The notes below the pieces were generated by a model. The model made no database searches. It saw only the letters and a program-made list of their open reading frames with translations, and was not told the DNA's origin. 64,000 nucleotides of DNA from an uncultured Synechococcales cyanobacterium. GTDB taxonomy: Bacteria; Cyanobacteriota; Cyanobacteriia; Thermosynechococcales; Thermosynechococcaceae. The translations under genes were made by a program, and so were the position numbers. Of this stretch, positions 17,496-26,384 are shown in pieces; the first letter of the stretch is position 1; the number at the start of each line of letters is the position of its first letter. The stretch is from positions 1-64,000 of the forward strand of contig CADCWO010000021.1 of NCBI GenBank assembly GCA_902806435.1, written 5' to 3'.

Positions 17496-19361
17496 CTAGG
17501 ATTCCATTAAGAACAGCCGCAGCGGATCTAAGTGAATGTGCCAGGGAAACGGCTGATCTTTGAGTACTGTCCACTTTTCTTTAAACACCTCTGCTTGCAG
17601 GTGGTAATCTTGGGCGCTACAGGGTGACGTGTGTAGCTTTAGATAAAGGGTGACCCGGTGCGGGGTTTCACTAGTCTGCACCAGCCAGCAGGGAAACGTA
17701 TTTTCTTGCTGCGGATTTTCAGTGAAAGTTAGATGATGGGCACGAATCCCGACGTAGCTCAAGGAACGGGGAATCGATTCGACAACCTCAAGGGTGCAGT
17801 CCCACTCCCCGGCCTTAATGCTTTGCAATCCAGCCGCTTGGGCCCGGGCAAAGTTTTTGCAGCCTGTGAGCTGAGCAACGTTGTAAGTAGGGGGGCGCTC
17901 AAAAATATCCTGTTTAGGCCCATAGGCCAGTACTTTACCGGCGCAGAGCACTAACAGGTTGAAGCAGAGTCGGTAGGCTTCTTCTAGGTTATGGCTCACA
18001 AATAAAGTCACACCCTCATAACAGGCCAACGTCTCAATCAGTTGTTTTTCTAGTTGGCTGCGTAGGTGGGTATCCAGGGCCGAAAAGGGTTCGTCCAACA
18101 GCAGAGCCTCTGGCTCGATCGCCAGGGCTCGCGCTAAAGCAACTCGCTGCTGCTGACCGCCAGAAATCTGGTGCGGGTAACGGGCTTCTAGACCCTGCAA
18201 CTGCATCAGTGCCAGGTACTTCTCCAGTCGCCGGGCGCGTTCTGCTGGTGCTAGTTTCTGAAGACCAAAGGCAATATTTTGGGCCACACTCATGTGGGGA
18301 AACAAAGCATAGTTCTGAAAGACCACCCCAATCCGTCGCTGGCGGCAGGGAATATTAATCCCCTGTTCTGCGTCAAATAGGATGCGTTGATTCAAAATGA
18401 TCTGGCCGCGATTCGGGGTCTCTAATCCGGCAATGCAGCGTAGAATCATTGTTTTGCCACTGCCGGAAGCTCCCAAAATCCCTAAAGGAGCACCTGCTGC
18501 GCTAAAGGCGGCCTCTAGCGTAAAGCCAGGAAGGTTCTTTTGCAGGTGCACCAACAGTTGGCTGCCACACCTGGTAGCTGGATGAGATGGCCTACGCTGC
18601 CGGGAGGAACCTTGATCGGCTGCTCTCCTAGCGATCGCCGTATACCTCAGAATCAACCAGCCCCACAGAGAGTCGAGTAAGGGATTTGCTAGAACGACGA
18701 TTTGTCGAGAGGGTTGGGAGCCAGACCAGTAGTTGAGTCCAGCAATCACTCCCAGGGCGATCACCACCATGATCACCGTCCAAACTAGAGCCGTATTCAT
18801 TTCTCCGGCTTCTGTTGCAAACCAGATCGCAATCGGGATGGTTTGGGTGCGGCCAGGAATGCTTCCGGCTAGCATCAAAGTGGCTCCAAACTCCCCTAGG
18901 GCTCTAGCAAACGCCAGAATCATTCCAGCTACTATTCCCGGCCAAGCCAAAGGTAAAAGAAGCTGCCAGAAGATGGTGCCTTCATTTGCTCCCAAGGTGC
19001 GAGCAGCCTGGGGGAAATCAGGATCAACTTGCTCAAAAGCTGCCAGCACCGTTCTATACATCAACGGAAAAGCAACTACCGTCGCCGCAATCACCGTCGC
19101 GGGCCAGGAAAAGATAATCCTAATCCCCAGTTTTGTGAGCAGTTGCCCCACGGGGCTGTTTCTGCCCAGCAGTAGCAGGAGCAAGAAGCCAACCACCGTT
19201 GGCGGCAACACTAGGGGAAGCGTTAATAAGCCATCAATTAGCCCCCTCCCTTTACCTCGATAGCTAAACATCCAGTGGGCGACAGCGATCCCGACAACAA
19301 AAGCAAGGCAGGTGGCAGCTGCAGCAGTTTTGAGCGAGATCCACAGGGGAGAGAGATCCAT
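17496..19361 (-). CDS. modBC: Fused molybdate ABC transporter permease-ATPase ModBC
   Basis: A 621-residue fusion. Residues 1-215 are the ModB permease with about five membrane helices and the EAA loop QAARTLGANEGTIFWQLLLP. After a basic linker (about 240-265), residues 270-500 form the ModC ATPase: Walker A GASGSGKT at 297-304, signature SGGQQQR at 400-406, Walker B LLLDEP just after, and D-loop SALD. The last 110 residues, where ModC normally carries a molybdate-binding TOBE/Mop domain, show only weak similarity. The modBC fusion is known from Anabaena. It starts 6 bases after modA. Confidence 0.93.
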   Translation of the reverse strand: MDLSPLWISLKTAAAATCLAFVVGIAVAHWMFSYRGKGRGLIDGLLTLPLVLPPTVVGFLLLLLLGRNSPVGQLLTKLGIRIIFSWPATVIAATVVAFPLMYRTVLAAFEQVDPDFPQAARTLGANEGTIFWQLLLPLAWPGIVAGMILAFARALGEFGATLMLAGSIPGRTQTIPIAIWFATEAGEMNTALVWTVIMVVIALGVIAGLNYWSGSQPSRQIVVLANPLLDSLWGWLILRYTAIARRAADQGSSRQRRPSHPATRCGSQLLVHLQKNLPGFTLEAAFSAAGAPLGILGASGSGKTMILRCIAGLETPNRGQIILNQRILFDAEQGINIPCRQRRIGVVFQNYALFPHMSVAQNIAFGLQKLAPAERARRLEKYLALMQLQGLEARYPHQISGGQQQRVALARALAIEPEALLLDEPFSALDTHLRSQLEKQLIETLACYEGVTLFVSHNLEEAYRLCFNLLVLCAGKVLAYGPKQDIFERPPTYNVAQLTGCKNFARAQAAGLQSIKAGEWDCTLEVVESIPRSLSYVGIRAHHLTFTENPQQENTFPCWLVQTSETPHRVTLYLKLHTSPCSAQDYHLQAEVFKEKWTVLKDQPFPWHIHLDPLRLFLMES

Positions 19362-19367
19362 CAGAAC

Positions 19368-20156
19368 TTACTGGTGGATGGTGATAAAGCCAGCTTGTTT
19401 AAACGTTGCCTGTGCTTGATCACTAGAGAGAAAATCAACAAATTTTTTAGCAGCATCAGGCTGTTTGCTGTCTTGCAAGATGGCTACTGGATAGGCAATC
19501 GGCGAATGGGAGTTTTTCGGGGCTGTGGCAACAATCTTGACTTTCTGGGAGGTTTTGGCATCAGTGGCATAGACAATCCCCGCATCGACGTTACCCGTCT
19601 CGACATAGGAGAGTACTTGGCGAACATCCTTGGCAAAAACCAGCTTGGGTCTAAGAGTGTCAAACAGGTTTAGAGTAGTCAAGACTTCCTGACCGTATTG
19701 TCCAGCGGGCACACTTTTAGGTTCAGCGATCGCCACTTGCTTCACCTGATCTCGCTTTAAATCAGCAAAGCCTAAAATCTTGGCGTTCCCAGAGGTGATT
19801 AAGACAACTTCATTCCCCAGCAAGTCTTTGCGGGTGCCTGCGAGTAGGAGGTTTTTCTGCTCTAGAGCATTCATCTGCTTCCGGGCTGCAGAAACAAAAA
19901 CATCAACGGGGGCTCCTTGTTCAATTTGCTGTTGCAGCGAACCAGAGCTGGCAAAGTTGTAAGTAATATTCGTCTGTGGCTGTTCCTGGCTATAAGTTGA
20001 CTGGATATCTTGCATCACATCTTTCAGGCTGGCCGCTGCCGATACGGTCAAAGTCACGGTTGAAGAGGGAGTAGTGACTGTGTTCTGGTCGCAACTAACT
20101 ATTGCGACTACCATCGCTATTCCAGTGAACCAGCTCAAGACTTTTCTCCGATTCAT
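19368..20156 (-). CDS. modA: Molybdate ABC transporter substrate-binding protein
   Basis: A 262-residue periplasmic binding protein that captures molybdate (or tungstate) for ModBC. It has a signal peptide with a lipobox-like VAIVSCDQN (Cys near residue 23), so it is probably a lipoprotein. The mature protein opens with LTVSAAASLKDVMQDI, followed by YNFASSGSLQQQIEQGAPVDVFVSA; the two Ser-containing loops bind the oxyanion in this family. VGIVYATDAK-like sequence (DAGIVYATDAK) is the third ligand loop. It leads modA-modBC and is divergent from the RHH-Mop gene, with a 19-bp palindrome in the shared region. Confidence 0.93.
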   Translation of the reverse strand: MNRRKVLSWFTGIAMVVAIVSCDQNTVTTPSSTVTLTVSAAASLKDVMQDIQSTYSQEQPQTNITYNFASSGSLQQQIEQGAPVDVFVSAARKQMNALEQKNLLLAGTRKDLLGNEVVLITSGNAKILGFADLKRDQVKQVAIAEPKSVPAGQYGQEVLTTLNLFDTLRPKLVFAKDVRQVLSYVETGNVDAGIVYATDAKTSQKVKIVATAPKNSHSPIAYPVAILQDSKQPDAAKKFVDFLSSDQAQATFKQAGFITIHQ

Positions 20157-20213
20157 GGGCCAAAGTTCTCAGTTCTTACCTGGATTAATCCATGGCTGCC
20201 AAGGGTTGCTAGG

Positions 20214-20256
20214 ATCGTACCAGCTAAACGAACTAAATTACCAACTTAGTTGGTAA
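20214..20256. promoter_or_regulatory. Candidate molybdate operator: 19-bp palindrome plus modA extended -10
   Basis: TTACCAACTTAGTTGGTAA (20238-20256) is a perfect 9-bp inverted repeat around one central base, ending five bases before the RHH-Mop start. A second nested repeat, AACTAA (20231-20236) with TTAGTT (20246-20251), overlaps it. On the minus strand an extended -10 TGGTACGAT (hexamer at 20214-20219) points to modA, and the TTGGTA in the palindrome could serve as a loosely spaced -35. A protein bound here would block both divergent genes. Confidence 0.6.
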
Positions 20257-20261
20257 CCTCA

Positions 20262-20684
20262 ATGCCAAGAAAACAGCAAGGGTGGGTGACCTTTCAATCC
20301 TCCGAGGAAGAACGACAAATTCTGGAGCAGCACTGCCAAGTTTCTCAGCGCTCAAAGACAGAGATCTTGAGGGAACTATTACGCAGCCTTAAATCTCCCT
20401 CCGGTTTAATCGAGTCCTCAAGTGATCAGGGCCAGAATAAGGTAGGGTTGAGTCAACAGTCTGAGTCTAAAGTGATGAAGATTAGCGCCCGCAATACCCT
20501 GAGGGGAAGAGTAAAGCAAATTGTCATGGGGTCAGTTAACGCTGAAGTGACCTTAGAGATTGCACCTGGGGTCGAGATCACCTCGATCATTACCAAAAGC
20601 TCAGCAGAGCAGCTTGATTTAACGGAAGGGAAAGAAGCCTACGCCATGATCAAAGCCAACAACGTGATGATTGCTGTGGATTAA
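20262..20684 (+). CDS. Ribbon-helix-helix-like / Mop (TOBE) fusion protein, candidate molybdate regulator
   Basis: A 140-residue two-part protein. Residues 7-43 (strand WVTFQS, helix EEERQILEQHCQ, turn VSQRS, helix KTEILRELLRSL) have the pattern of a ribbon-helix-helix DNA-binding domain. A Ser/Gln-rich linker follows. Residues 72-138 (KISARNTLRGRVKQIVMG ... AYAMIKANNVMIAV) are a Mop domain, which binds molybdate in molbindins, ModC and ModE. The gene is divergent from modA-modBC and preceded at once by a perfect palindrome. Inference: a molybdate-sensing autoregulated repressor replacing ModE. ATG 20262 is preferred, since upstream starts fall within the palindrome. Confidence 0.75.
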   Translation: MPRKQQGWVTFQSSEEERQILEQHCQVSQRSKTEILRELLRSLKSPSGLIESSSDQGQNKVGLSQQSESKVMKISARNTLRGRVKQIVMGSVNAEVTLEIAPGVEITSIITKSSAEQLDLTEGKEAYAMIKANNVMIAVD

Positions 20685-20742
20685 GTTTCAGCTAGTTTTG
20701 CTGCGGATTGCTAGCAGAAGATGCTGCAATCTGACTGCCACT

Positions 20743-21837
20743 CTAAAAAGAAATAATCAAGTAGCCGTCTTGAAACTTCGCGCCGGTAACTTGCTTGCCG
20801 CGCAACTCCGGTGGGAGAAAAAGGTTGCGCCGCTGATCGCCTGCTTCTACAGTGACTTCCGGTCCATACTGTGTCAGTTTCACCTGCTTTTTATCAAAGC
20901 CGGGCAAGAAAAGACTGACTTTGCGTCCGGGGACATCTACGGTAACGGGTTTAGGAGCCTGCGCGGCTTGGCTGAAATCAGGTAAGGCGTTGATCAGCGG
21001 TTGCCAGTCATCTGAGGATTTAGTGGGCAAAGCGCTGACCTTCAGGGGAGAAAAGTTGCTGCTTATCGCTTCAGTGACTTCCGCTTGATTGAGTAACACA
21101 CCGCCCACTGTCAAACTGACTTGTTGGGCACTGCCCCAGAGATAGCGAGCCGTGGCGATCGCGATTGGATCGTCGGTAACCACGAGATAAGCCGCAGCGC
21201 GGTTCGGGTCAGCAACTGCCGCTTTGCCTTGCTCTAGCAGACTATCCACTTGGCCCTTCGGTTGGGCAAAGTTATTACTGGCCCAGTTGACATTCAGTAC
21301 CGCACTGGAAACGGGTTGGATGAAGGGTGACACGGTTTTACCCAGGTCGGAATCAGCAAACACTTTGCTAAAGCGCCGGATGTACCAACTGAAAATCTCA
21401 GGTATACCAATGGTCCGTAGAGCAGTTTGGTCACCGGGGCCGTCGTAGACAATCACGTCGTAGTTACCACTAGCGTCGTACTCCCGCACCGCATTCATCA
21501 TCAGTGCATTGTCCATCCCCGGGAGCACTCCCAGTTCTTCCCCAAACACTTGTTTAAAGAACGGGGTACGGAGGTACTGAGCTTCCAGCTTTTTCACGTC
21601 TGACCAACTGCGCTCTAGCAATACAGTCGCTTGGAATTGGACTGCCTGGAGGTTTGAGCTAATTTCTTGGGGGTCAGGACCAAGGGAAGCACCTAGCTGT
21701 AAACTCAAAGCTGGTCCGGGTTCCTGGCTTGCCAGAAGTACTCGCTTGCCTTGAGCAGCCAACTGCTTGGCAGCGGCGATCGCCACAGTCGTGCGGCCCA
21801 CACCACCTTTGCCTAAAAACGTCAAAATCAAGCTCAT
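20743..21837 (-). CDS. Get3d-like ArsA-family ATPase with alpha-crystallin domain
   Basis: A 364-residue protein of the ArsA/Get3 family, of the type found in cyanobacteria and plastids and called Get3d. The N-terminal deviant P-loop reads GKGGVGRTT: the signature Lys is kept but the second, usually invariant, Lys is Arg. Switch-like YDVIVYDGPGDQTALR follows. The last 85 residues (VDVPGRKVSLFLPGFDKKQ ... GYLIISF) form an HSP20/alpha-crystallin domain. Get3 proteins target tail-anchored membrane proteins in eukaryotes; the bacterial role is not settled. A hairpin lies 29 bases upstream of the ATG. Confidence 0.85.
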   Translation of the reverse strand: MSLILTFLGKGGVGRTTVAIAAAKQLAAQGKRVLLASQEPGPALSLQLGASLGPDPQEISSNLQAVQFQATVLLERSWSDVKKLEAQYLRTPFFKQVFGEELGVLPGMDNALMMNAVREYDASGNYDVIVYDGPGDQTALRTIGIPEIFSWYIRRFSKVFADSDLGKTVSPFIQPVSSAVLNVNWASNNFAQPKGQVDSLLEQGKAAVADPNRAAAYLVVTDDPIAIATARYLWGSAQQVSLTVGGVLLNQAEVTEAISSNFSPLKVSALPTKSSDDWQPLINALPDFSQAAQAPKPVTVDVPGRKVSLFLPGFDKKQVKLTQYGPEVTVEAGDQRRNLFLPPELRGKQVTGAKFQDGYLIISF

Positions 21838-22141
21838 CTCAAACGTCCTTATTTAACAAACCCCAGAAAACTGCCTGAATAAGGCAGTTTTCTCATAGTA
21901 GCGGTCTCAACACCAGCAATGCCAGCGTTGGCGGAAATCTTTAGACCAGTAGACGCTCACCCAAATTGTGATCAGAGATTACAATCGACAGCCTCTGATG
22001 GAGCAAATCTGAGGAACGATGGCTGCGTTTCAGGGTAGATGTGGTTAAGCAATCTAGCTACCTTTTGTTTTTCTGACCCGATGCGCTAGAAATTACACGC
22101 AATCGAGGCGGCAGCCCTAGGATGAGCGAACCGACAACACG
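21838..22141. other. Intergenic region between gyrB and the Get3d-like gene
   Basis: 304 bases without a convincing frame. Besides the perfect hairpin at 21866-21892 it holds a weaker inverted pair GGTAG/CTACC near 22033-22062. It is expected to contain the gyrB 3' untranslated region and the promoter of the Get3d-like gene. I saw no small RNA signature I could name. Confidence 0.4.
21866..21892. terminator. Perfect 11-bp hairpin between gyrB and the Get3d-like gene
   Basis: GAAAACTGCCT (21866-21876) pairs exactly with AGGCAGTTTTC (21882-21892) around a 5-base loop. On the minus strand the 3' arm ends in TTTTC, giving a modest U tract. It is most simply the gyrB terminator, about 250 bases after the stop, but it also lies 29 bases upstream of the next start and could be a leader structure. 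Confidence 0.5.
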
Positions 22142-24085
22142 CTAGATATCAAGATCACCCAGGTTGAGTTGCGGCCCATAGGTTTCAATGAACTCCCGGC
22201 GCGGAGCCACGCGATCGCCCATCAAGATTGTAAAGATCCGGTCGGCTTCAGCGGCGTCCTCAATCGTAATTTGCTTGAAAGTACGAGTTTCTGGATTCAT
22301 CGTGGTGTCCCACAGTTGGGTCGCCATCATCTCTCCTAGCCCTTTAAATCGCTGGATCGTGTAGTTGGCATTGGGAGGGAATTCGTGTCGTACCAGGTTC
22401 GTCAGTTCGCGCTCGCTGTAGCAGTAGTAGTGCGATCGACCCCGCTCAATCTTATACAACGGTGGGCAGGCAATATAAATGTAGCCAAGCTCCACCAGTT
22501 GTCGCTGGTAGCGGTAGAAGAAGGTAAGGAGAAGCGTCCGGATGTGAGCACCATCGACGTCAGCGTCGGTCATCAGCACAATCCGGTGATAGCGCAATTG
22601 GGAGGCATCAAACTCCTCTCCTCTAATGCCCAAACCCAAAGCCGTGATCAGCGCCTGGATTTCTGCATTTTTGTAAATCTTGGCATCGTCGGTTTTTTCA
22701 ATGTTGAGGATTTTACCGCGCAAAGGTAGAATCGCCTGGAAGCGGCGATCACGCCCCTGCTGAGCACTGCCCCCGGCAGAATCCCCTTCTACTAAAAAGA
22801 TCTCTGACTCTGCAGGATCACGGGAGCTACAGTCCTTTAACTTGCCAGGAAGGGTAGAAGATTCTAAAACTGACTTGCGCCGTACTAATTCCCGAGCCCG
22901 TCGCGCTGCTTCTGCAGCATTAAAGGCTTGAATCGCCTTTTCTAAAATGGCATCGATTACGTTGGGCCGGAATTCTAAGTATTCCGTCAGGACCTCCCCA
23001 ACCAAGGAATCGACAATCCCCCGTACTTCCGTATTCCCTAACTTGGTCTTTGTTTGGCCTTCAAACTCTGGATCGGGAACCTTAACAGATATAACGCCTG
23101 TTAGTCCCTCCCGCACATTCTCCCCAGCTAGGTTGGCATCATGGTCCTTTAGCTTGTTGCGCTTGCGGGCGACTGTATTCATCGTCCGCGTCAAAACTGC
23201 CTTCAAGCCTTCCAGGTGAGTACCACCATCAATCGTGCGAATATTATTGGCAAAGCCTAAGAGGTAATCCGTGTAAGCATCAACACACCACTGCAAGGCA
23301 ACCTCCACTTGCACATTATTACGTTCACCCTGAACGTAGATGATTTCTTCGTGGATTGGCTGCTTGTCGCGGTTCATATAGGCGACGTATTCTTTAATAC
23401 CGCCATCGTAGCGATAGGTTTCTACCCTAGGCTCATCTTGCTTCAGCAGCTCCAGGCGGCAGTCGCGGAACGTAATCTCAACTCCCGCATTTAAGTAAGC
23501 TAACTCCCGCACCCGGCCTGCCAAGGTGTTGTAGTCAAACTCTGTGCCTGAGGTAATGAATATTTGAGGATCCGGCTTGAAGGAAATTGAAGTACCCGTG
23601 CGCGGTTGCGAATTAGGTTCAGCCACCAGCTCTGTCACTGGAATGCCGCGCTCAAACCGCTGCTTGAAGACAGTGCTTTCACGCCAAACTGTCGCCTCTA
23701 CCCATTCTGAAAGTGCATTGACAACAGAAATACCCACACCATGTAGGCCACCAGAGACTTTGTAGCCGCCGCCGCCAAATTTACCCCCAGCATGGAGTAC
23801 CGTCATCACGGTTTCTAAGGCAGACTTCCCAGTCCGCGGATGTACATCTGTCGGAATGCCGCGGCCATCATCGGTGACCGTGACCGAACCGTCGGCATTC
23901 AAATCAACTTGAATTTGTTTGCAGTAGCCTGCCAGTGCTTCATCAACGGAATTGTCTACAACCTCGTAGACTAAATGATGAAGTCCTCGTGGGCCTGTAG
24001 TACCGATATACATTCCCGGCCGCTTACGAACGGGCTCAAGACCCTCAAGAACTTGAATCTGATCAGCACTGTAACTGGTTGTCAT
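22142..24085 (-). CDS. gyrB: DNA gyrase subunit B
   Basis: A 647-residue type IIA topoisomerase subunit that powers negative supercoiling with GyrA. GHKL ATPase motifs: [25 protein letters not shown] and [16 protein letters not shown]. The transducer domain follows. The TOPRIM domain has [18 protein letters not shown] and [17 protein letters not shown], and the Gly-rich ending [19 protein letters not shown] is typical of GyrB. Length matches the cyanobacterial form without the E. coli insertion. ATG at 24085; divergent from miaA across 126 bases. Confidence 0.96.
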   Translation of the reverse strand: MTTSYSADQIQVLEGLEPVRKRPGMYIGTTGPRGLHHLVYEVVDNSVDEALAGYCKQIQVDLNADGSVTVTDDGRGIPTDVHPRTGKSALETVMTVLHAGGKFGGGGYKVSGGLHGVGISVVNALSEWVEATVWRESTVFKQRFERGIPVTELVAEPNSQPRTGTSISFKPDPQIFITSGTEFDYNTLAGRVRELAYLNAGVEITFRDCRLELLKQDEPRVETYRYDGGIKEYVAYMNRDKQPIHEEIIYVQGERNNVQVEVALQWCVDAYTDYLLGFANNIRTIDGGTHLEGLKAVLTRTMNTVARKRNKLKDHDANLAGENVREGLTGVISVKVPDPEFEGQTKTKLGNTEVRGIVDSLVGEVLTEYLEFRPNVIDAILEKAIQAFNAAEAARRARELVRRKSVLESSTLPGKLKDCSSRDPAESEIFLVEGDSAGGSAQQGRDRRFQAILPLRGKILNIEKTDDAKIYKNAEIQALITALGLGIRGEEFDASQLRYHRIVLMTDADVDGAHIRTLLLTFFYRYQRQLVELGYIYIACPPLYKIERGRSHYYCYSERELTNLVRHEFPPNANYTIQRFKGLGEMMATQLWDTTMNPETRTFKQITIEDAAEADRIFTILMGDRVAPRREFIETYGPQLNLGDLDI

Positions 24086-24211
24086 AGAGGTCGCAGTTTG
24101 ATAAAGATTATGAACCCTTGCAGATCCAAAAATGATAAATCACATCAAAATTTTAGCACAAAAGGGTTTGGCGCGATTCTAGGCCAATTTCAGGCGCAAA
24201 TTTGAATAGGG

Positions 24212-25150
24212 ATGGAACGACTTTCAGGGCGTCCGGGTTTAGTGGTTATTTGTGGTCCAACGGCGACAGGAAAGTCTGGGCTCGCGATCGCGCTGGCCCA
24301 ACGCTTAAATTCCCCCATCCTCAGCGCGGATTCACGGCAAGTTTACCGGGAGTTTGACATTGGCACTGCCAAGCCGACCCGACAAGAGCGCCAGCAAGTA
24401 CCCCATTACTTAATTGACATCTGTGATCCTAGGGAAACCTTGACCTTGGCAGAGTACCAGGAACAAGCCCAAAGCTGGATTGGTAATTTTCATGACCAGG
24501 GGCAACTGCCTCTACTAGTAGGCGGCACGGGCCTCTATATCCGCGCTATTATCCAAAATTTGCAAATTCCTAGAGTGTCACCACAACCACAGTTGCGATC
24601 GCAACTTCAAGCTTTAGGCCAATCCGAGATTTATGCCTGGTTGCAGCAGGTCGATCCCGCTTCGGCCGAGAAGATCCATCCCCACGACCAGGTACGCACC
24701 TTGCGCGCTTTAGAAGTCTTTTACGTCACAGGCATTCCGATTTCCCAGCAGCAGGGTAAGCAATTACCGGAATACCCAATTCTCCAGATTGGCTTGGACT
24801 GTCCGGGTGACTTAACCCCACGCATTCACCACCGCACAGAACAGATGATTGCTGCGGGCTGGCTAGCTGAAGTGGAATTTTTGTGCCAGAAATACGGTAC
24901 AGATCTACCACTTTTACAGACCTTGGGCTACCACGAACTAACCCGGCATTTAACTGGAGAAATCCCTCTAGCCCAGGCGCAGGCGTTAACGATTCTGCAC
25001 ACGCGTCAGTTTGCTAAGCGCCAACGCACCTGGTTTAGAGCTGATTCCCAAATTCAATGGTTTAACGCCGACGATCCGGCTTTGCTGGATCAGGTTTGGT
25101 TACACATCCAACAATTTAGAGGCTGGTTAAGCCAGGCTCTAAGGCAATGA
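24212..25150 (+). CDS. miaA: tRNA dimethylallyltransferase
   Basis: A 312-residue enzyme that transfers a dimethylallyl group to N6 of A37 in tRNAs reading codons that start with U. P-loop GPTATGKSGLA lies at residues 16-26, then SADSRQVYREFDIGTAKP (catalytic Asp in SADS) and LLVGGTGLYIRAII. The C-terminal half has TLGYHELTRHL and HTRQFAKRQRTWFR, both conserved in MiaA. Length is standard. It is followed after 31 bases by an AI-2E-type permease gene on the same strand. Confidence 0.95.
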   Translation: MERLSGRPGLVVICGPTATGKSGLAIALAQRLNSPILSADSRQVYREFDIGTAKPTRQERQQVPHYLIDICDPRETLTLAEYQEQAQSWIGNFHDQGQLPLLVGGTGLYIRAIIQNLQIPRVSPQPQLRSQLQALGQSEIYAWLQQVDPASAEKIHPHDQVRTLRALEVFYVTGIPISQQQGKQLPEYPILQIGLDCPGDLTPRIHHRTEQMIAAGWLAEVEFLCQKYGTDLPLLQTLGYHELTRHLTGEIPLAQAQALTILHTRQFAKRQRTWFRADSQIQWFNADDPALLDQVWLHIQQFRGWLSQALRQ

Positions 25151-25181
25151 GCAGTTCATCCAGTTCTTACCCGGAGCCAGT

Positions 25182-26219
25182 ATGAGGGAACCGCCAGCAA
25201 AAAATTTCTGGGAGCAGCTAAACAACCTGGCATTGGTGCGCTTTCTGTTGTTCTTTGCGGCGGGTTGGGCCCTCGTCCAGTTATTGGCTTACTTTGAGAC
25301 TGTAATTGTCATCTTTGCCTTTGCCACTGTTCTCGCTTTTTTGCTCAACTACCCGGTGCGTTGGCTAGAGCGCTACTTGCCTCGAAGTTTTGCCGCGATG
25401 CTTGTTTTCTTGTTGAGCATCCTGATTATCGGGGGGCTAATGGTGACTGTTGGTCTAGCAGTTTTGGCTCAGGGCCAGCAACTGATTAACAGTATTACTA
25501 ATTTTCTAATTGCTTTGGTTCCTCTGGTTGAAAGGTTAGAAGGAGCACTACGGGAACGGAATATTCAAGTTGATTTAGCCGCGATTGAAGTGCAGGTTCG
25601 TAACCAAGTTCTGCGCGGAATTGGGATAAGCTTAGCGATTTTTCAAGGATTTCTGGCTAATTTAGTCACCTTGATCTTGGTTCAAGTTGTTGCCTTTTTT
25701 ATGGTGCTGGATGGTCAGCGGCTTTGGGGTTTAGCGCTGAGAATTGTCCCTAAAAAACTTCGTGGTCACTTTGCCGCCACCATCCGGCAGAAATTTTTGG
25801 GTTTTTTCCGAGGGCAGTTAATCTTAGTTTTATTTCTGAGTGTCTCTACTTTTATTGTCTTCTTACTCTTAAAAGTACCGTTTGCCTTAACCTTGGCAAT
25901 CATTGCCGGAGTGTTTGACCTAATCCCTGGCATTGGAGCCACTTTGGGGATTGGGATCATTTCTTTGATTGTCCTATCTCAAAATGCTTGGTTAGCCCTA
26001 AAAGTTTTAATTGCTTGCATTGTGCTACAGCAAATTCAAGACAACCTGATTTCTCCCCGGATCATGCAAAACTCATTAAATGTGAATCCGGTTGTACTAT
26101 TTTTTGCCCTACTTGTTGGCGCGAGAGTTGCTGGGTTACTAGGGGTTTTTCTAGCAGTGCCGATTGCCGGAGTGATCGTCAGCCTATTTGAAATCGAGGA
26201 AATGAAAGGCGAGTCTTAA
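25182..26219 (+). CDS. AI-2E family (PerM-like) transporter
   Basis: A 345-residue membrane protein with about seven or eight hydrophobic helices and a soluble central part (residues 110-150). The C-terminal half carries the conserved signature LTLAIIAGVFDLIPGIGATLG and, later, LQQIQDNLISPRIMQ, both typical of the AI-2E/PerM family. Members have been linked to autoinducer export, Na+/H+ exchange or small-molecule efflux; the substrate cannot be read from sequence. It lies 31 bases after miaA and is probably cotranscribed. Confidence 0.85.
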   Translation: MREPPAKNFWEQLNNLALVRFLLFFAAGWALVQLLAYFETVIVIFAFATVLAFLLNYPVRWLERYLPRSFAAMLVFLLSILIIGGLMVTVGLAVLAQGQQLINSITNFLIALVPLVERLEGALRERNIQVDLAAIEVQVRNQVLRGIGISLAIFQGFLANLVTLILVQVVAFFMVLDGQRLWGLALRIVPKKLRGHFAATIRQKFLGFFRGQLILVLFLSVSTFIVFLLLKVPFALTLAIIAGVFDLIPGIGATLGIGIISLIVLSQNAWLALKVLIACIVLQQIQDNLISPRIMQNSLNVNPVVLFFALLVGARVAGLLGVFLAVPIAGVIVSLFEIEEMKGES

Positions 26220-26384
26220 CAACAGCATTTGTCGTCTTTACTATTTCCTAGGTTATTTCCTGGGCATAAAGCTAGCCTCTGCCCTATCTGACGTACTGTG
26301 CTGAGATTTTGCCCCTAAACTGAGGAGACTGTTAGCTTCTATAGCAGGCAGTGATGGTGCTAGCTGCAGATGTCTTGGTGAATT

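Noticed and set aside
20157-20261. Moco riboswitch before modA
   Set aside because: I found no conserved helices; the palindrome is better explained as protein-binding DNA.
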